Source: Mesorhizobium carmichaelinearum
Lineage (GTDB): Bacteria > Pseudomonadota > Alphaproteobacteria > Rhizobiales > Rhizobiaceae
Direction of reading: 5' to 3'
Assembly (NCBI RefSeq): GCF_900199455.1
Contig: NZ_FZQR01000008.1
Location: forward strand, 124,001 to 188,000
DNA: 64,000 nt
Made by a program: the position numbers and the translations under genes. A model generated the notes under the pieces. It did no database searches. It was not told where the DNA came from and was given only the letters and a program-made list of their open reading frames with translations. Shown here one piece after another: positions 36,510-45,355 of this stretch; position 1 is the stretch's first letter, and every line of letters starts with the position of its first letter.

Positions 36510-36726
36510 GGGCGGCTTCCTGACCCGCGACAGCCGCGTCGTCGAGCGCAAGAAGTACGGCAAAGCGAAGGCCCGCCGCTCGTTCCAGTTTTCCAAGCGC
36601 TAAAGAGCGCTTGGGGCCAAGTTCTCGAAGCGCTAAGCGCTCCGCAGTTTTCGACAATCGAAAAGGCCGCCCCGGGCGGCCTTTTTGCATTTGGCGTCCT
36701 ATCCGGCGGAATGGTCCGCATCGCGG
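36510..36726 (+). repeat. Duplicated rpsI-MFS junction, copy 2 (rpsI 3' remnant)
   Basis: Second copy of the junction; the rpsI part (36510-36603, [20 protein letters not shown] onward to SFQFSKR) has no start or promoter and is a remnant. The terminator and the final codons of the intact MFS gene (stop at 36699) follow. Marks the right limit of the inserted 1.45 kb. Confidence 0.9.
36661..36687. terminator. Terminator between rpsI remnant and MFS gene
   Basis: Stem AGGCCGCC/GGCGGCCT with loop CCG, A4 before and T5 after. It is likely used by the leftward MFS gene and is a variant of the rpsI terminator. Confidence 0.82.
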
Positions 36727-38087
36727 ATGAACAGGAACGCGCAGACTGCCGAGAACGCCACCGCGAGCGCGGAGGCGAGGAAAGCAATCTGCATGCCCTG
36801 GATCGTGCCCAGCGCCAGGGCGGAGCCGAACAGCGCGACGCCGATCGCCCCGCCCGACTGGCGCACGGTGTTGAGCACGCCCGAAGCTGTTCCCGACATC
36901 GCCGTCGGCACGGACGACAACAGCGCCGTGGTCATCGCGGGCACGGCGAGACCAATGCCGATCGGCAGGAACAGCAGCCGCCATAGCAGCGACAGATAGG
37001 ACGTGTCGGCCTGGATCAGCGCCATCAGGCCGAAACCGGCCGCGCCAATGAGCAGACCGATCGCCATCGGCAGGCGTGAGCCATAGGTTGCCGCGATACG
37101 TCCGGCGGCGACATTCGACACCGTGACCGCCGCCATAAAGGGCAGGAAGGCGAGCCCGGTCATCTCGGGCGAAAAATGCCTTTCCTTCTGGAAGTAGAGG
37201 CTGAGCATGAAGATCGTGCCGTAAAGCGTCAAATTGACCGCCAGCCCGACGAGGCTCGTCACCGCCGGGATGCGGCTGGCAAACAGCTTTAGCGGAAACA
37301 TCGGCGCCTTGCTCCGGCTCTCGACCAGCAGGAACAGGCTTCCGGCCACCACCGCCAGGATCAATCCGCCAATGACCGGCAAGGAAGTCCAGCCCGACGA
37401 TCCGGCTTCGATGAAGGTGCCGGTCAGCGAAAACAGCGTCAGCACGACAAGCCCCTGCCCGGCCCAGTCGATCGGCGGATTCCCGGCCTTTGGCGGCGTT
37501 TCCTCCAGAAACCGGTAGGCCATCCAGATGGCGAGAGCGCCGATGGGCAGGTTGACCAGGAAGATGCTGGCCCAGCCAAGCGACGCGACCATGAAGCCAC
37601 CGAGCACCGGCCCGGCCGACAGCGCGATGCCGCCCGCCGCAGTCCACAGGGCGACGGCACGCGCCCGGCGGGGCTTGTCGGAGGCGTAGGCGCGGTTGAG
37701 CAGCGCCAGCGAACACGGCATCAGCAAGGCCGCGCCCGCGCCCTGCACGGCACGCGCCGCGATCAGCACCCAGGGACTCTGCGCCAGCCCGCAGACCAGC
37801 GAGGCGATGCTGAACAGCGCCATGCCGCCGACGAAAACGCGGCGGGCGCCAATCCTGTCGCCGAGCGCGCCGCCGGCAAGCAGCAGCGAAGCAAAGGCAA
37901 GCGTGTAGGCGTCAACCACCCATTGCAGGCCGCCTATGCCCATCGACAGCGCCGCGCCGATCCTGTTCAGGGCGACATTGACGATGGAGACATCGAGTTG
38001 CACCACGACGAAACCGAGACTGGTCGCGGCGACGGTGGCGGCATAGGCGGCGCGGGGCTTGAAAACGATGGTGTCGGACATGCCCAT
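36699..38087 (-). CDS. MFS transporter (DHA2-type drug:proton antiporter)
   Basis: The 462-residue inner-membrane protein has about 14 predicted helices, with the motif-A loop GALGDRIGARRVF, the antiporter motif C area ALSAGPVLGGFMVASLGW and the start SLGFVVVQLDVSIVNVALN seen in DHA2 (14-TMS) exporters. It probably exports drugs or metabolites. Two close ATGs (38087, 38081) make the start ambiguous. Its last codons lie in the repeat. Confidence 0.9.
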   Translation of the reverse strand: MGMSDTIVFKPRAAYAATVAATSLGFVVVQLDVSIVNVALNRIGAALSMGIGGLQWVVDAYTLAFASLLLAGGALGDRIGARRVFVGGMALFSIASLVCGLAQSPWVLIAARAVQGAGAALLMPCSLALLNRAYASDKPRRARAVALWTAAGGIALSAGPVLGGFMVASLGWASIFLVNLPIGALAIWMAYRFLEETPPKAGNPPIDWAGQGLVVLTLFSLTGTFIEAGSSGWTSLPVIGGLILAVVAGSLFLLVESRSKAPMFPLKLFASRIPAVTSLVGLAVNLTLYGTIFMLSLYFQKERHFSPEMTGLAFLPFMAAVTVSNVAAGRIAATYGSRLPMAIGLLIGAAGFGLMALIQADTSYLSLLWRLLFLPIGIGLAVPAMTTALLSSVPTAMSGTASGVLNTVRQSGGAIGVALFGSALALGTIQGMQIAFLASALAVAFSAVCAFLFIRDADHSAG

Positions 38088-38168
38088 GGGTAACGGTTCG
38101 TCACTGACACCGTTCCGTCAGGAGAGGCCAGCCTGCGACAACCAGGCCGGGATGCCGATCACGGCAAA

Positions 38169-39227
38169 TCAATTGATGCTGGCGGTCGCGGCGGGCTCGA
38201 TGCGTTCGCCTGTCCCGGCATAAGGCACGCGAAAACCGTTCGCCGCCAGCCAGTCGATGGCCGCCTTCGGCTCGTCGGTCTGGATGATGGTGGCGCCACG
38301 ATCGGCCCAGAAACCCCAGGCTTCGCGCGGCAGGCTGGCCTGCACCGCCAGTTCGTCGCCACGGCCGCCGGCGAGGAAACCGCCCGGCTTGTTGACGATG
38401 GCGTAGGTATCGGCCCAGATGTGCCAGTTGCCTCGCACCGCTGCCGCGCGCATGCGCGTGCTGAACAGCGGTCCGCCGGTTTCGGTCAGCGTTTCGGCAC
38501 CCGCCCGCCAGTTGATCAGTTCAATCGCACGCGGCGCAAATGCGTGGTCGACCGTCTCGGCGAAACCGGCATCGTGCACCGCGTCATCGGCGATGATCGG
38601 CATGAACTGGAAGCCGCCGCCGATCGCGGCCATGGCTGACTTGACCGTCGCAATCCTGGTCTGGTTCCAGAGGTTCTCCTTGACGATGACCTGGTCGGCC
38701 ATGCCGAGATCGCGCGCCACCGCGATCATGCCTGGCAGATCGCCGACGTCGAGCTTGTTGTCGAGATTGATGAGGATCCGGTCCCGGGTCGCCATCAGCA
38801 TCTCGCGCAGCGTCGAGACCGTCTCATTGGTAACGGCGTGGGTGCCCTCGATCACCAGCCGGCATGTCCTGAGTTCAGCCAACGTGTATTTCACCACCTC
38901 GCCCTTGCAGGTCGTGGTGCGGTCGAGCCAGCTGTCATGCATGACGACGAGCTCGCCGTCCTTCGAACGCCGGATATCGACCTCGACAATCTCGGCGCCC
39001 ATGGCGATCGAGCCTTCGACAGCCGCAAGCGAATTTTCCGCATAGAGCGTCTTGCCGGCCTGCATGCTGCCGGCCCGGTGCGCCGCCACCATGACATGGT
39101 CGCGCCACTGGTTGGCATGTTCGAAGCGGTCGAGGATCTGTCTGGCGCGGCTTTCGCCGGCCAGGGCCTGACCTGAGACGGCCGCAAGTGCCGTGGAAAG
39201 CAGAAGGCTCAGCCAGATGGTCCACAT
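38169..39227 (-). CDS. Secreted glycerophosphodiester phosphodiesterase
   Basis: The 352-residue protein has a signal peptide (IWLSLLLSTALAAVSGQALA). GDPD motifs are VAAHRAGS (catalytic His), LYAENSLAAV, AEIVEVDIRRSKDGELVVMHD (Glu, Asp, second His) and the C-terminal IIQTDEPKAAIDWL. It hydrolyses glycerophosphodiesters in the periplasm to supply phosphate and glycerol-3-phosphate. Confidence 0.92.
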   Translation of the reverse strand: MWTIWLSLLLSTALAAVSGQALAGESRARQILDRFEHANQWRDHVMVAAHRAGSMQAGKTLYAENSLAAVEGSIAMGAEIVEVDIRRSKDGELVVMHDSWLDRTTTCKGEVVKYTLAELRTCRLVIEGTHAVTNETVSTLREMLMATRDRILINLDNKLDVGDLPGMIAVARDLGMADQVIVKENLWNQTRIATVKSAMAAIGGGFQFMPIIADDAVHDAGFAETVDHAFAPRAIELINWRAGAETLTETGGPLFSTRMRAAAVRGNWHIWADTYAIVNKPGGFLAGGRGDELAVQASLPREAWGFWADRGATIIQTDEPKAAIDWLAANGFRVPYAGTGERIEPAATASIN

Positions 39228-39323
39228 CGAGAATCGCTCCTTGCCGGATCGAAGCCGGGATAGGCGATGCCCGTGACAGGGAGGTGAACGAAGCCGGCTA
39301 GCGGATGTCTGCGATATCCAGCT

Positions 39324-40532
39324 TCAGATGTGCTTCGACAGCCGCCGGAACCAGGCCAGGGCCGGCATTTCGACCAAACGCCAGGTGATCCAGGAGGAGG
39401 CGATGGTGGCGACAAGCATGATGACGATTGCCCCAGTCCCGATCCAGCCGGCGCCGAAGCCGGTCGCCGGCGAGCCGCGCAGCACGATGTCGCCGACGAG
39501 GCCCAGGCCAAGCTTGGGCTTGACGAGCCCGGCCACGTTGATCAGGCGCGCCTGGACGAAGATGTGGACCATGTAGATCGAGTAGGACAGCGCGCCGAGC
39601 GTCAGCATAAACGGCGTCCTCAGCAGAGCAGAAATCCAGCCGCCTTCATGGGCAAAGAGAAACAGCGCCAACGCAAACACCAGGGGAGCGGCGATGCCGA
39701 AATCATTGCTGCCCGCCAGCGAGACGAAAAGGACGATGACCGCCACCATGACGATTTCGGCAAGGGTCCAGCTCAGCCTCGGGCCGCCCCTGGCGAGGAG
39801 CTGTCGCGCCCCTGCAATGGAATCATGCTGAAACCAGGCCAGCAGGGCTCCGAGCGAGAAGCCATAGAGGCAGCGGATGAAGCCGAAATCGTAGGACACA
39901 TCCATATGATGCGTGGAGAAGCCGAGCAGGAACAGCGGCGCGGTAACGGCGGCGGCAACAAACCATATCCAGGCACGCGCACCGGCGACGAAGACCACGC
40001 CCGCAAACAGGAGATAGGCGAAGAACTCCGCCGAGATGCTCCAGCTTGGCGCATTCCAGGTCAGATGATCCTCGAAGCCCATCCCTTGCAGCAGAAGCAG
40101 ATTGGCAAGCAGGCTTTTCAAATCGAAACCGCCGGTGAAAGGGGCGGCGCCGGTGCCATGCAGCTGCGGCAGCATCAGCCGCAGCAGCTCGAACCCGGCA
40201 AAGGCCGTGAGCATGATGAGATGCAGCGGGTAGATGCGGCCGAAACGCACCAGCGCGAACCGGGCGACCTGGTCGGGCTGGTTCAACCGATCACCGTAGC
40301 TGCTGGCGATGACGAAGCCGGAAAGGACAAAGAAGAAGTCGACGAAAAGATAGGACGAACCAATGAAGCTGCTCTGCGAGATCACAGAAGCGGTCGGGAA
40401 ATGAAACAGCGCCACGAGAAGCGCGCAGATGCCGCGCCACGAATCGAGAACCTGGAAGCGCTCGCCTGCTATCGTGCCGGCATGGGTCGACACCATGGCA
40501 TCGGACGGATTAAGAAACGCGGCCTGCGTCAT
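39324..40532 (-). CDS. Acyltransferase family 3 (OafA/YrhL-like) membrane protein
   Basis: The 402-residue protein with about ten helices starts with the family pattern FQVLDSWRGICALLVALFHF, and has SSYLFVDFFFVLSGFVIA with the RGIxAxxV and FFxLSGF boxes. It O-acylates surface sugars (for example acetylation of exopolysaccharide or LPS). The chosen start is at 40532 because coding character begins there. Confidence 0.9.
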   Translation of the reverse strand: MTQAAFLNPSDAMVSTHAGTIAGERFQVLDSWRGICALLVALFHFPTASVISQSSFIGSSYLFVDFFFVLSGFVIASSYGDRLNQPDQVARFALVRFGRIYPLHLIMLTAFAGFELLRLMLPQLHGTGAAPFTGGFDLKSLLANLLLLQGMGFEDHLTWNAPSWSISAEFFAYLLFAGVVFVAGARAWIWFVAAAVTAPLFLLGFSTHHMDVSYDFGFIRCLYGFSLGALLAWFQHDSIAGARQLLARGGPRLSWTLAEIVMVAVIVLFVSLAGSNDFGIAAPLVFALALFLFAHEGGWISALLRTPFMLTLGALSYSIYMVHIFVQARLINVAGLVKPKLGLGLVGDIVLRGSPATGFGAGWIGTGAIVIMLVATIASSWITWRLVEMPALAWFRRLSKHI

Positions 40533-40655
40533 GATGGTACAAATCCTGTCTTGCCGTGGCACCCGGGTGGCGCCGTTTCGTCTCCCCAAGCTGTGACTGG
40601 CATCTTCCATGCCGGTTCTGTAGTTGTTGCACCCCGATGAAAACGAGGACCAGTA

Positions 40656-41663
40656 ATGGCGACCAAGAACATCGACCATGCCTTCACCGCCCGCTCCAAA
40701 ACGGGCGGCGCCCTTGAGCCGACCTATTCCGGCGCGCTGTCGTTCATGCGGCGCAAATACACCAAGGACGTGAAGGGGGCGGACGCGGTGGTGTGGGGCA
40801 TTCCCTTCGACGCCGCCGTCACCAACCGGCCCGGCGCCCGATTCGGGCCGCAGGCTATACGCCGCGCCTCGGCGATCCTCGACAATGACCCGCAATACCC
40901 GTTCTCGCGCGATCTGTTCGAACATCTCGCCGTGGTCGACTATGGCGACTGCCTGCTCGACTCGGGCAACCACCAGAAGACGCCCGGCACGATCGAGCGC
41001 GAAGCGGCCAAGATCCTGAAATCAGGCGCTTTCCTTTTGACGCTGGGCGGCGACCATTTCGTCACCTGGCCGCTGCTCAAGGCGCATGCCGCCATCCACG
41101 GACCGCTCGCTCTGGTGCAGTTCGACGCGCATCAGGACACGTGGGAGGATGACGGCAAGCGCATCGACCACGGATCCTTCGTCGGCCGCGCCGTCAAGGA
41201 AGGCATCATCGATCCCGACCGATCGATCCAGATCGGCATCCGCACGCACGCGCCCGACACGTTCGGCATCAAGATCCTCTACGGCCACGAAATCGAGGAG
41301 ATGCGTGCATCCGACATCGCCTACGCCATCGTCGACCGCACCGGCGGCAAGAAGACGTACCTGACCTTCGACATCGACTGCCTCGACCCGGCCTATGCAC
41401 CGGGAACCGGCACGCCGGTGGCCGGCGGACCGTCCTCGGCCAAGATCCTGTCGACGCTGCGCCAGCTCAACCAGGTCGATATTGTCGGCGCCGATGTCGT
41501 GGAGGTTGCGCCGGCCTATGATCACGCCGATATAACGGCGATCGCCGGCTCGATGGTGGCCATGCAGTATCTCGGTCTGCTGGCGGAGCGAAAGGCACGG
41601 CAGGAAGAGATGAACAACGGCAATCACAACGGTGCCGCGGTGAATCACGGTCACGGCATATAA
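40656..41663 (+). CDS. speB: Agmatinase
   Basis: Ureohydrolase of 335 residues producing putrescine and urea from agmatine. The two-manganese site is visible: LGGDHFVTW, FDAHQDTWED and FDIDCLDPAYAPGTGTPVAGG. The C-terminus ends in an unusual Asn/His-rich tail (MNNGNHNGAAVNHGHGI), possibly metal-binding. GAGGA precedes the ATG. argC follows 31 bp later. Confidence 0.93.
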   Translation: MATKNIDHAFTARSKTGGALEPTYSGALSFMRRKYTKDVKGADAVVWGIPFDAAVTNRPGARFGPQAIRRASAILDNDPQYPFSRDLFEHLAVVDYGDCLLDSGNHQKTPGTIEREAAKILKSGAFLLTLGGDHFVTWPLLKAHAAIHGPLALVQFDAHQDTWEDDGKRIDHGSFVGRAVKEGIIDPDRSIQIGIRTHAPDTFGIKILYGHEIEEMRASDIAYAIVDRTGGKKTYLTFDIDCLDPAYAPGTGTPVAGGPSSAKILSTLRQLNQVDIVGADVVEVAPAYDHADITAIAGSMVAMQYLGLLAERKARQEEMNNGNHNGAAVNHGHGI

Positions 41664-41694
41664 GTGTTGAGATATCAGGGAATTTGATCAGGTC

Positions 41695-42621
41695 ATGAAA
41701 CCGAAAATCTTCATCGACGGCGAGCACGGCACCACCGGCCTGCAGATCCGGGCGCTGCTTGCCGAGCGTGGCGACCTGGAGATCATTTCCATCCCGACCG
41801 AGCGTCGCAAGGAAACGGCGGCGCGCGCCGAATTCCTCAATGCCGCCGATATCGCGATCCTGTGCCTGCCGGACGATGCGGCGAAGGAGAGCGTCTCGCT
41901 GATCGCCAACGACACCACCAAGGTCATCGATGCGTCGACCGCGCATCGCGTCGCCGAAGGCTGGGCCTATGGCTTCGCCGAGATGGACAAGGATCAGGCC
42001 AAGACCATCGCCACGGCCAAGCGCGTCGCCAATCCCGGCTGCTGGCCGCAGGGACCGATCGCAACGCTCAGGCCACTGGTCAGCGCCGGCCTGCTGCCGG
42101 CCGACTTCCCGATCGCGGTCAACGGCATTTCCGGCTATTCGGGCGGCGGCCGGCCGATGATCGAGGACTATGTTGCTAAGGGCGAGGATGCCTCGGAGTT
42201 CCTGCCCTATGGCCTGACCCTGCAGCACAAGCACGTGCCGGAACTCAGAGCCTATGCGAAGCTGTCGCATGATCCGATCATGCAGCCGGCGGTCGGCAAT
42301 TTCGCCCAGGGCATGATCACCGTGGTGCCGCTGCAGCTCGGCAGCCTCGGCCATGTGCCGACAGGTGCGGAGCTTCATGCCGCCATTGCCGACCATTTTG
42401 CCGCCATCAAGGGCGGTGTGGTCGAAGTCGCGCCCTACGCCCATCTAGAGCGCATGCCGGAGATCGATCCCGAGATCTACAACGGCACCAACCGCATGAA
42501 GGTCTATGTCTTTGCCAACGACAAGCGCGCGCAGGTGCTGCTGCTGGCGGTCTACGACAATCTCGGCAAGGGTGCCTCGGGTGCAGCCGTCCAGAACATG
42601 GACCTGATGCTCGGGCTTTGA
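41695..42621 (+). CDS. argC: N-acetyl-gamma-glutamyl-phosphate reductase (type 2)
   Basis: Arginine biosynthesis: NADPH-dependent reduction of N-acetylglutamyl phosphate. The 308-residue short type-2 form starts MKPKIFIDGEHGTTGLQIRA; the catalytic Cys is in VANPGCWPQGPIA; the GYSGGGRPMIEDY loop is typical. Its stop overlaps the next gene start by 1 bp. Confidence 0.95.
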   Translation: MKPKIFIDGEHGTTGLQIRALLAERGDLEIISIPTERRKETAARAEFLNAADIAILCLPDDAAKESVSLIANDTTKVIDASTAHRVAEGWAYGFAEMDKDQAKTIATAKRVANPGCWPQGPIATLRPLVSAGLLPADFPIAVNGISGYSGGGRPMIEDYVAKGEDASEFLPYGLTLQHKHVPELRAYAKLSHDPIMQPAVGNFAQGMITVVPLQLGSLGHVPTGAELHAAIADHFAAIKGGVVEVAPYAHLERMPEIDPEIYNGTNRMKVYVFANDKRAQVLLLAVYDNLGKGASGAAVQNMDLMLGL

Positions 42622-43460
42622 TGGGCGCACCAGCCTTCCCGGCGCGCTGGAAAGTCAGCGCGCCCAAACTCATTGCCGAGACCTTTTCGAGCCGCATCTG
42701 GAAGGTTGTTCGTGAGGACGGCTCGCCGGCCGTCGTCAAGGCGCTCAAGCCTTTCGACGATGTCGCCGACGAACTGCGCGGCGAGCATTTCCTCGCCTGG
42801 CGGCGCGGCGAAGGCGCGGTGCGCCTACTTGGCCGCGACGGCCACAGCATGCTGCTCGAATATGCCGGCGACACCCTGCTTACGCGGGTTCTCGACCAGC
42901 AGGGCGACGACGCCGCGACCGCGATCGCGGCGGAGGTGATGGCGAAACTGTTTTCGCCTGGGAAAGACCCCTTCCCGTCCGAGCTCCAGCCGCTCAGGGA
43001 GCGGTACGCCAGCCTGTTCAGGAAGGCCGCGACCGATCGCGCTACCGGTGATGACAGCCTCTATGTCGAGGCCGCAGCCATCGCCGAGCGGCTGCTGTCC
43101 AACCCGCACGATATCAGGCCGCTGCATGGCGACCTGCACCACGACAACATCCTGCAGGGACCGCGCGGCTGGCTGGTCATCGACCCGAAGGGCGTGCTCG
43201 GCGATCCCGGTTTCGATGCCGCCAACATGTTCTACAACCCGCTCGACCGCGATGCGCTTTGCCTCGATCCCGTGCGGATAGCGCACATGGCCGAGGTCTT
43301 TGCGAGCACACTGGGGCAATCACCGGCAGCGATACTGGACCATGCCATCGCCTATGGCTGCCTGTCCGCGGCCTGGCACCACGAGGACGACAACGCGATC
43401 GAGGAGAACCGCGAGCTGTCGGTCGCCGAGGCGATCCGGGCAGTGCGGGCGGGTTTCTGA
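42621..43460 (+). CDS. Aminoglycoside/streptomycin 6-kinase-like phosphotransferase
   Basis: The 279-residue kinase resembles the APH(6) group: PAVVKALKPFDDVADELRGE (ATP-site Lys), LLEYAGDTLLTRVL, and the catalytic loop PLHGDLHHDNILQGPRGWLV IDPKG. Chromosomal homologues in soil bacteria need not give resistance; a metabolic small-molecule kinase is as likely. It is translationally coupled to argC by ATGA-like overlap. Confidence 0.85.
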   Translation: MGAPAFPARWKVSAPKLIAETFSSRIWKVVREDGSPAVVKALKPFDDVADELRGEHFLAWRRGEGAVRLLGRDGHSMLLEYAGDTLLTRVLDQQGDDAATAIAAEVMAKLFSPGKDPFPSELQPLRERYASLFRKAATDRATGDDSLYVEAAAIAERLLSNPHDIRPLHGDLHHDNILQGPRGWLVIDPKGVLGDPGFDAANMFYNPLDRDALCLDPVRIAHMAEVFASTLGQSPAAILDHAIAYGCLSAAWHHEDDNAIEENRELSVAEAIRAVRAGF

Positions 43461-43538
43461 TCCCAGGAATACGGCGGTAATCGATTGTTCACCATGATCG
43501 GCTACCGATGAGCCTTGGCTCCCACCCAAGGATTTCTC

Positions 43539-43862
43539 ATGGTCAGCGCGATCTCGGGCTCCTCCTCCGCAGCCCAGTATTCCTCGTCCAGTTCCTCGAG
43601 CAATGCAGCCCAGGAGGCCGCGCTCGAAAAGCAGATCCAGGAGTTGGAAGACCAGGCCAAGGCGATCACGGATGAGGTCAAGGCCGCCCAGGTGCGGCAG
43701 GACATCGCCGTGGCCCAGGCCAAGCTCGACGCGCTCAGGGCCGCCGACGCCGACAAGGCTGCCAAGGCCGCTCAGAGCCAGTCGACGCCGTCCGCCGCCG
43801 CCGTGCGCCAGGCGGAATTCGACGGCGAGAAAACCACGCAGTCCAACGAATTCTGGATGTGA
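43539..43862 (+). CDS. Coiled-coil hypothetical protein, 107 aa
   Basis: The Ser-rich N-terminus (MVSAISGSSSAAQYSSSSSS) is followed by a single heptad-repeat coiled coil (EKQIQELEDQAKAITDEVKA to LDALRAADADKAAKAAQ) and a polar tail. It resembles short FlxA-like or uncharacterised rhizobial proteins. Function unknown. AAGGA precedes the ATG at 43539. Confidence 0.65.
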   Translation: MVSAISGSSSAAQYSSSSSSSNAAQEAALEKQIQELEDQAKAITDEVKAAQVRQDIAVAQAKLDALRAADADKAAKAAQSQSTPSAAAVRQAEFDGEKTTQSNEFWM

Positions 43863-43881
43863 CGGGCTGATAGGCTCGGGA

Positions 43882-44973
43882 TCAGGCCCTGAGCGCGATC
43901 TGGTGCGGCAAGGGGTAAGCACCCTTGGTACCGCGCCAATGAGCGGCGGCGAAGCCCAGCACGATCAGTGCGAAACCCTGATGCGTGAGCGCCATGTGCA
44001 GCGGCACATGCATCAGCAGCGTGCCGATGCCGATCGAGGCCTGCACCAGCACCAGCACAAACAACAGCGTCGCGCGGCGGGCATGCGTCGAGCCGGGCAG
44101 CCGCCGACGCGTGGCGATCATATGCCAGAGCGCGACGGCAAAGACCGTATAGGCGCCGAGCCGATGGATGAACTGCACCGTCTTCGGGCTCTCGAAGAAG
44201 TTGCGCCATGCCGGCTCGAGGATCAGCAGGTCACCGGGGATGATCTTGCCGTCCATCAGCGGCCAGGTGTTGTAGCTCAAGCCCGCATCAAGCCCGGCGA
44301 CCAGGCCGCCGAGATAGATCTGGATCAGCGCCAGGAGCACGATGAAGCCGGCCAGGCGCTGCGTCGAACGGTCGGCGGCGGGTTCGGAATGCGGCGCCAG
44401 ACCACGCGCGACGACCATAGTGGCGGTAAAGATCAAGGCCGCCAGCGTCAAATGCGTCGCCAGCCGGTACTGGCTGACGGAAACCCGATCGACCAGGCCG
44501 GAAGCCACCATCCACCAGCCGATGGCGCCCTGCAGGCCACCGAGAAGCAGGATGCCTATCAGCTTTGGGCCAAGGCCGCGCTCGATGCGGCGCGTCACCC
44601 AGAAGAACAGCAGCGGCAAGGCAAAGACCAGGCCGACGCTGCGCGCCAGCAGGCGGTGCGCCCATTCCCACCAGAAGATCGACTTGAACGCCTCGATGCT
44701 CATGCCCTTGTTGAGCTCGGTGTATTGCGGAATCTGCTGGTAGCGCTGGAATTCCTCCTGCCACTCGGTGTCGTTCAGCGGCGGGATGACGCCGTGGATC
44801 GGCTGCCATTCGGTGATCGACAGGCCGGACTCCGTCAACCGCGTGGCGCCGCCGACCAGCACCAAGGCGAACAGCACCAGCACCACGACATAAAGCCAGC
44901 CGCGCACGAGCGCCCGGTTGCGCAGGTCGCGGTCGCGGGCAACGTATGGCGCGGCGGCTGAGATGGCAGCCAT
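43882..44973 (-). CDS. ctaA: Heme A synthase
   Basis: Inner-membrane protein of 363 residues with eight helices, converting heme O to heme A for cytochrome aa3 oxidase. Type-2 (COX15) features: [20 protein letters not shown] at the start, [15 protein letters not shown] and [19 protein letters not shown] with His ligands, and [12 protein letters not shown]. Start at 44973 ([10 protein letters not shown]). Confidence 0.96.
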   Translation of the reverse strand: MAAISAAAPYVARDRDLRNRALVRGWLYVVVLVLFALVLVGGATRLTESGLSITEWQPIHGVIPPLNDTEWQEEFQRYQQIPQYTELNKGMSIEAFKSIFWWEWAHRLLARSVGLVFALPLLFFWVTRRIERGLGPKLIGILLLGGLQGAIGWWMVASGLVDRVSVSQYRLATHLTLAALIFTATMVVARGLAPHSEPAADRSTQRLAGFIVLLALIQIYLGGLVAGLDAGLSYNTWPLMDGKIIPGDLLILEPAWRNFFESPKTVQFIHRLGAYTVFAVALWHMIATRRRLPGSTHARRATLLFVLVLVQASIGIGTLLMHVPLHMALTHQGFALIVLGFAAAHWRGTKGAYPLPHQIALRA

Positions 44974-45126
44974 GATCTTGTCCCGTCCGGTTGAATGTCG
45001 CGGATTGGTGAACCATCGCACCGGCACTGGCAAGACTGCGCAGCGCGGCACGCCGTCGCGCCTGATGCGGCGGGTTGCGCGTGTCCCGCGTTCGGCCTAA
45101 GCGATAGCGATCAACGAGATCATACC

Positions 45127-45342
45127 ATGCCTATTCGCCTGAAAAAGCTGATCGGAATGTTCCTGCTGGTGGCGCTGGTCATCATCTACGCGCTGGTGGC
45201 GTCGATCTTCGCGGTCGCGCGGCTGTCGGAGTCGGGTCCGTTGGTGCAATTCCTGTTCTTCCTGTTCAGCGGCCTGCTCTGGGTGCTGCCGGCGATGGGC
45301 ATCATCAAATGGCTGATGCTGGAGCCGCGGGCGAAGCGCTGA
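45127..45342 (+). CDS. DUF2842 small membrane protein
   Basis: The 71-residue protein has two helices (LIGMFLLVALVIIYALVASI and a second ending in LLWVLPAMGIIKWLM) and an RLKKLIG start, the DUF2842 pattern, common beside ctaA in alphaproteobacteria. Role unknown, possibly in oxidase assembly by context. Confidence 0.85.
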   Translation: MPIRLKKLIGMFLLVALVIIYALVASIFAVARLSESGPLVQFLFFLFSGLLWVLPAMGIIKWLMLEPRAKR

Positions 45343-45355
45343 GCCTGCCCGTTGA

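Noticed and set aside
43603-44961. 452-codon plus-strand frame across ctaA
   Set aside because: Gln/Arg-rich shadow of the heme A synthase gene; no domain, no ribosome site.
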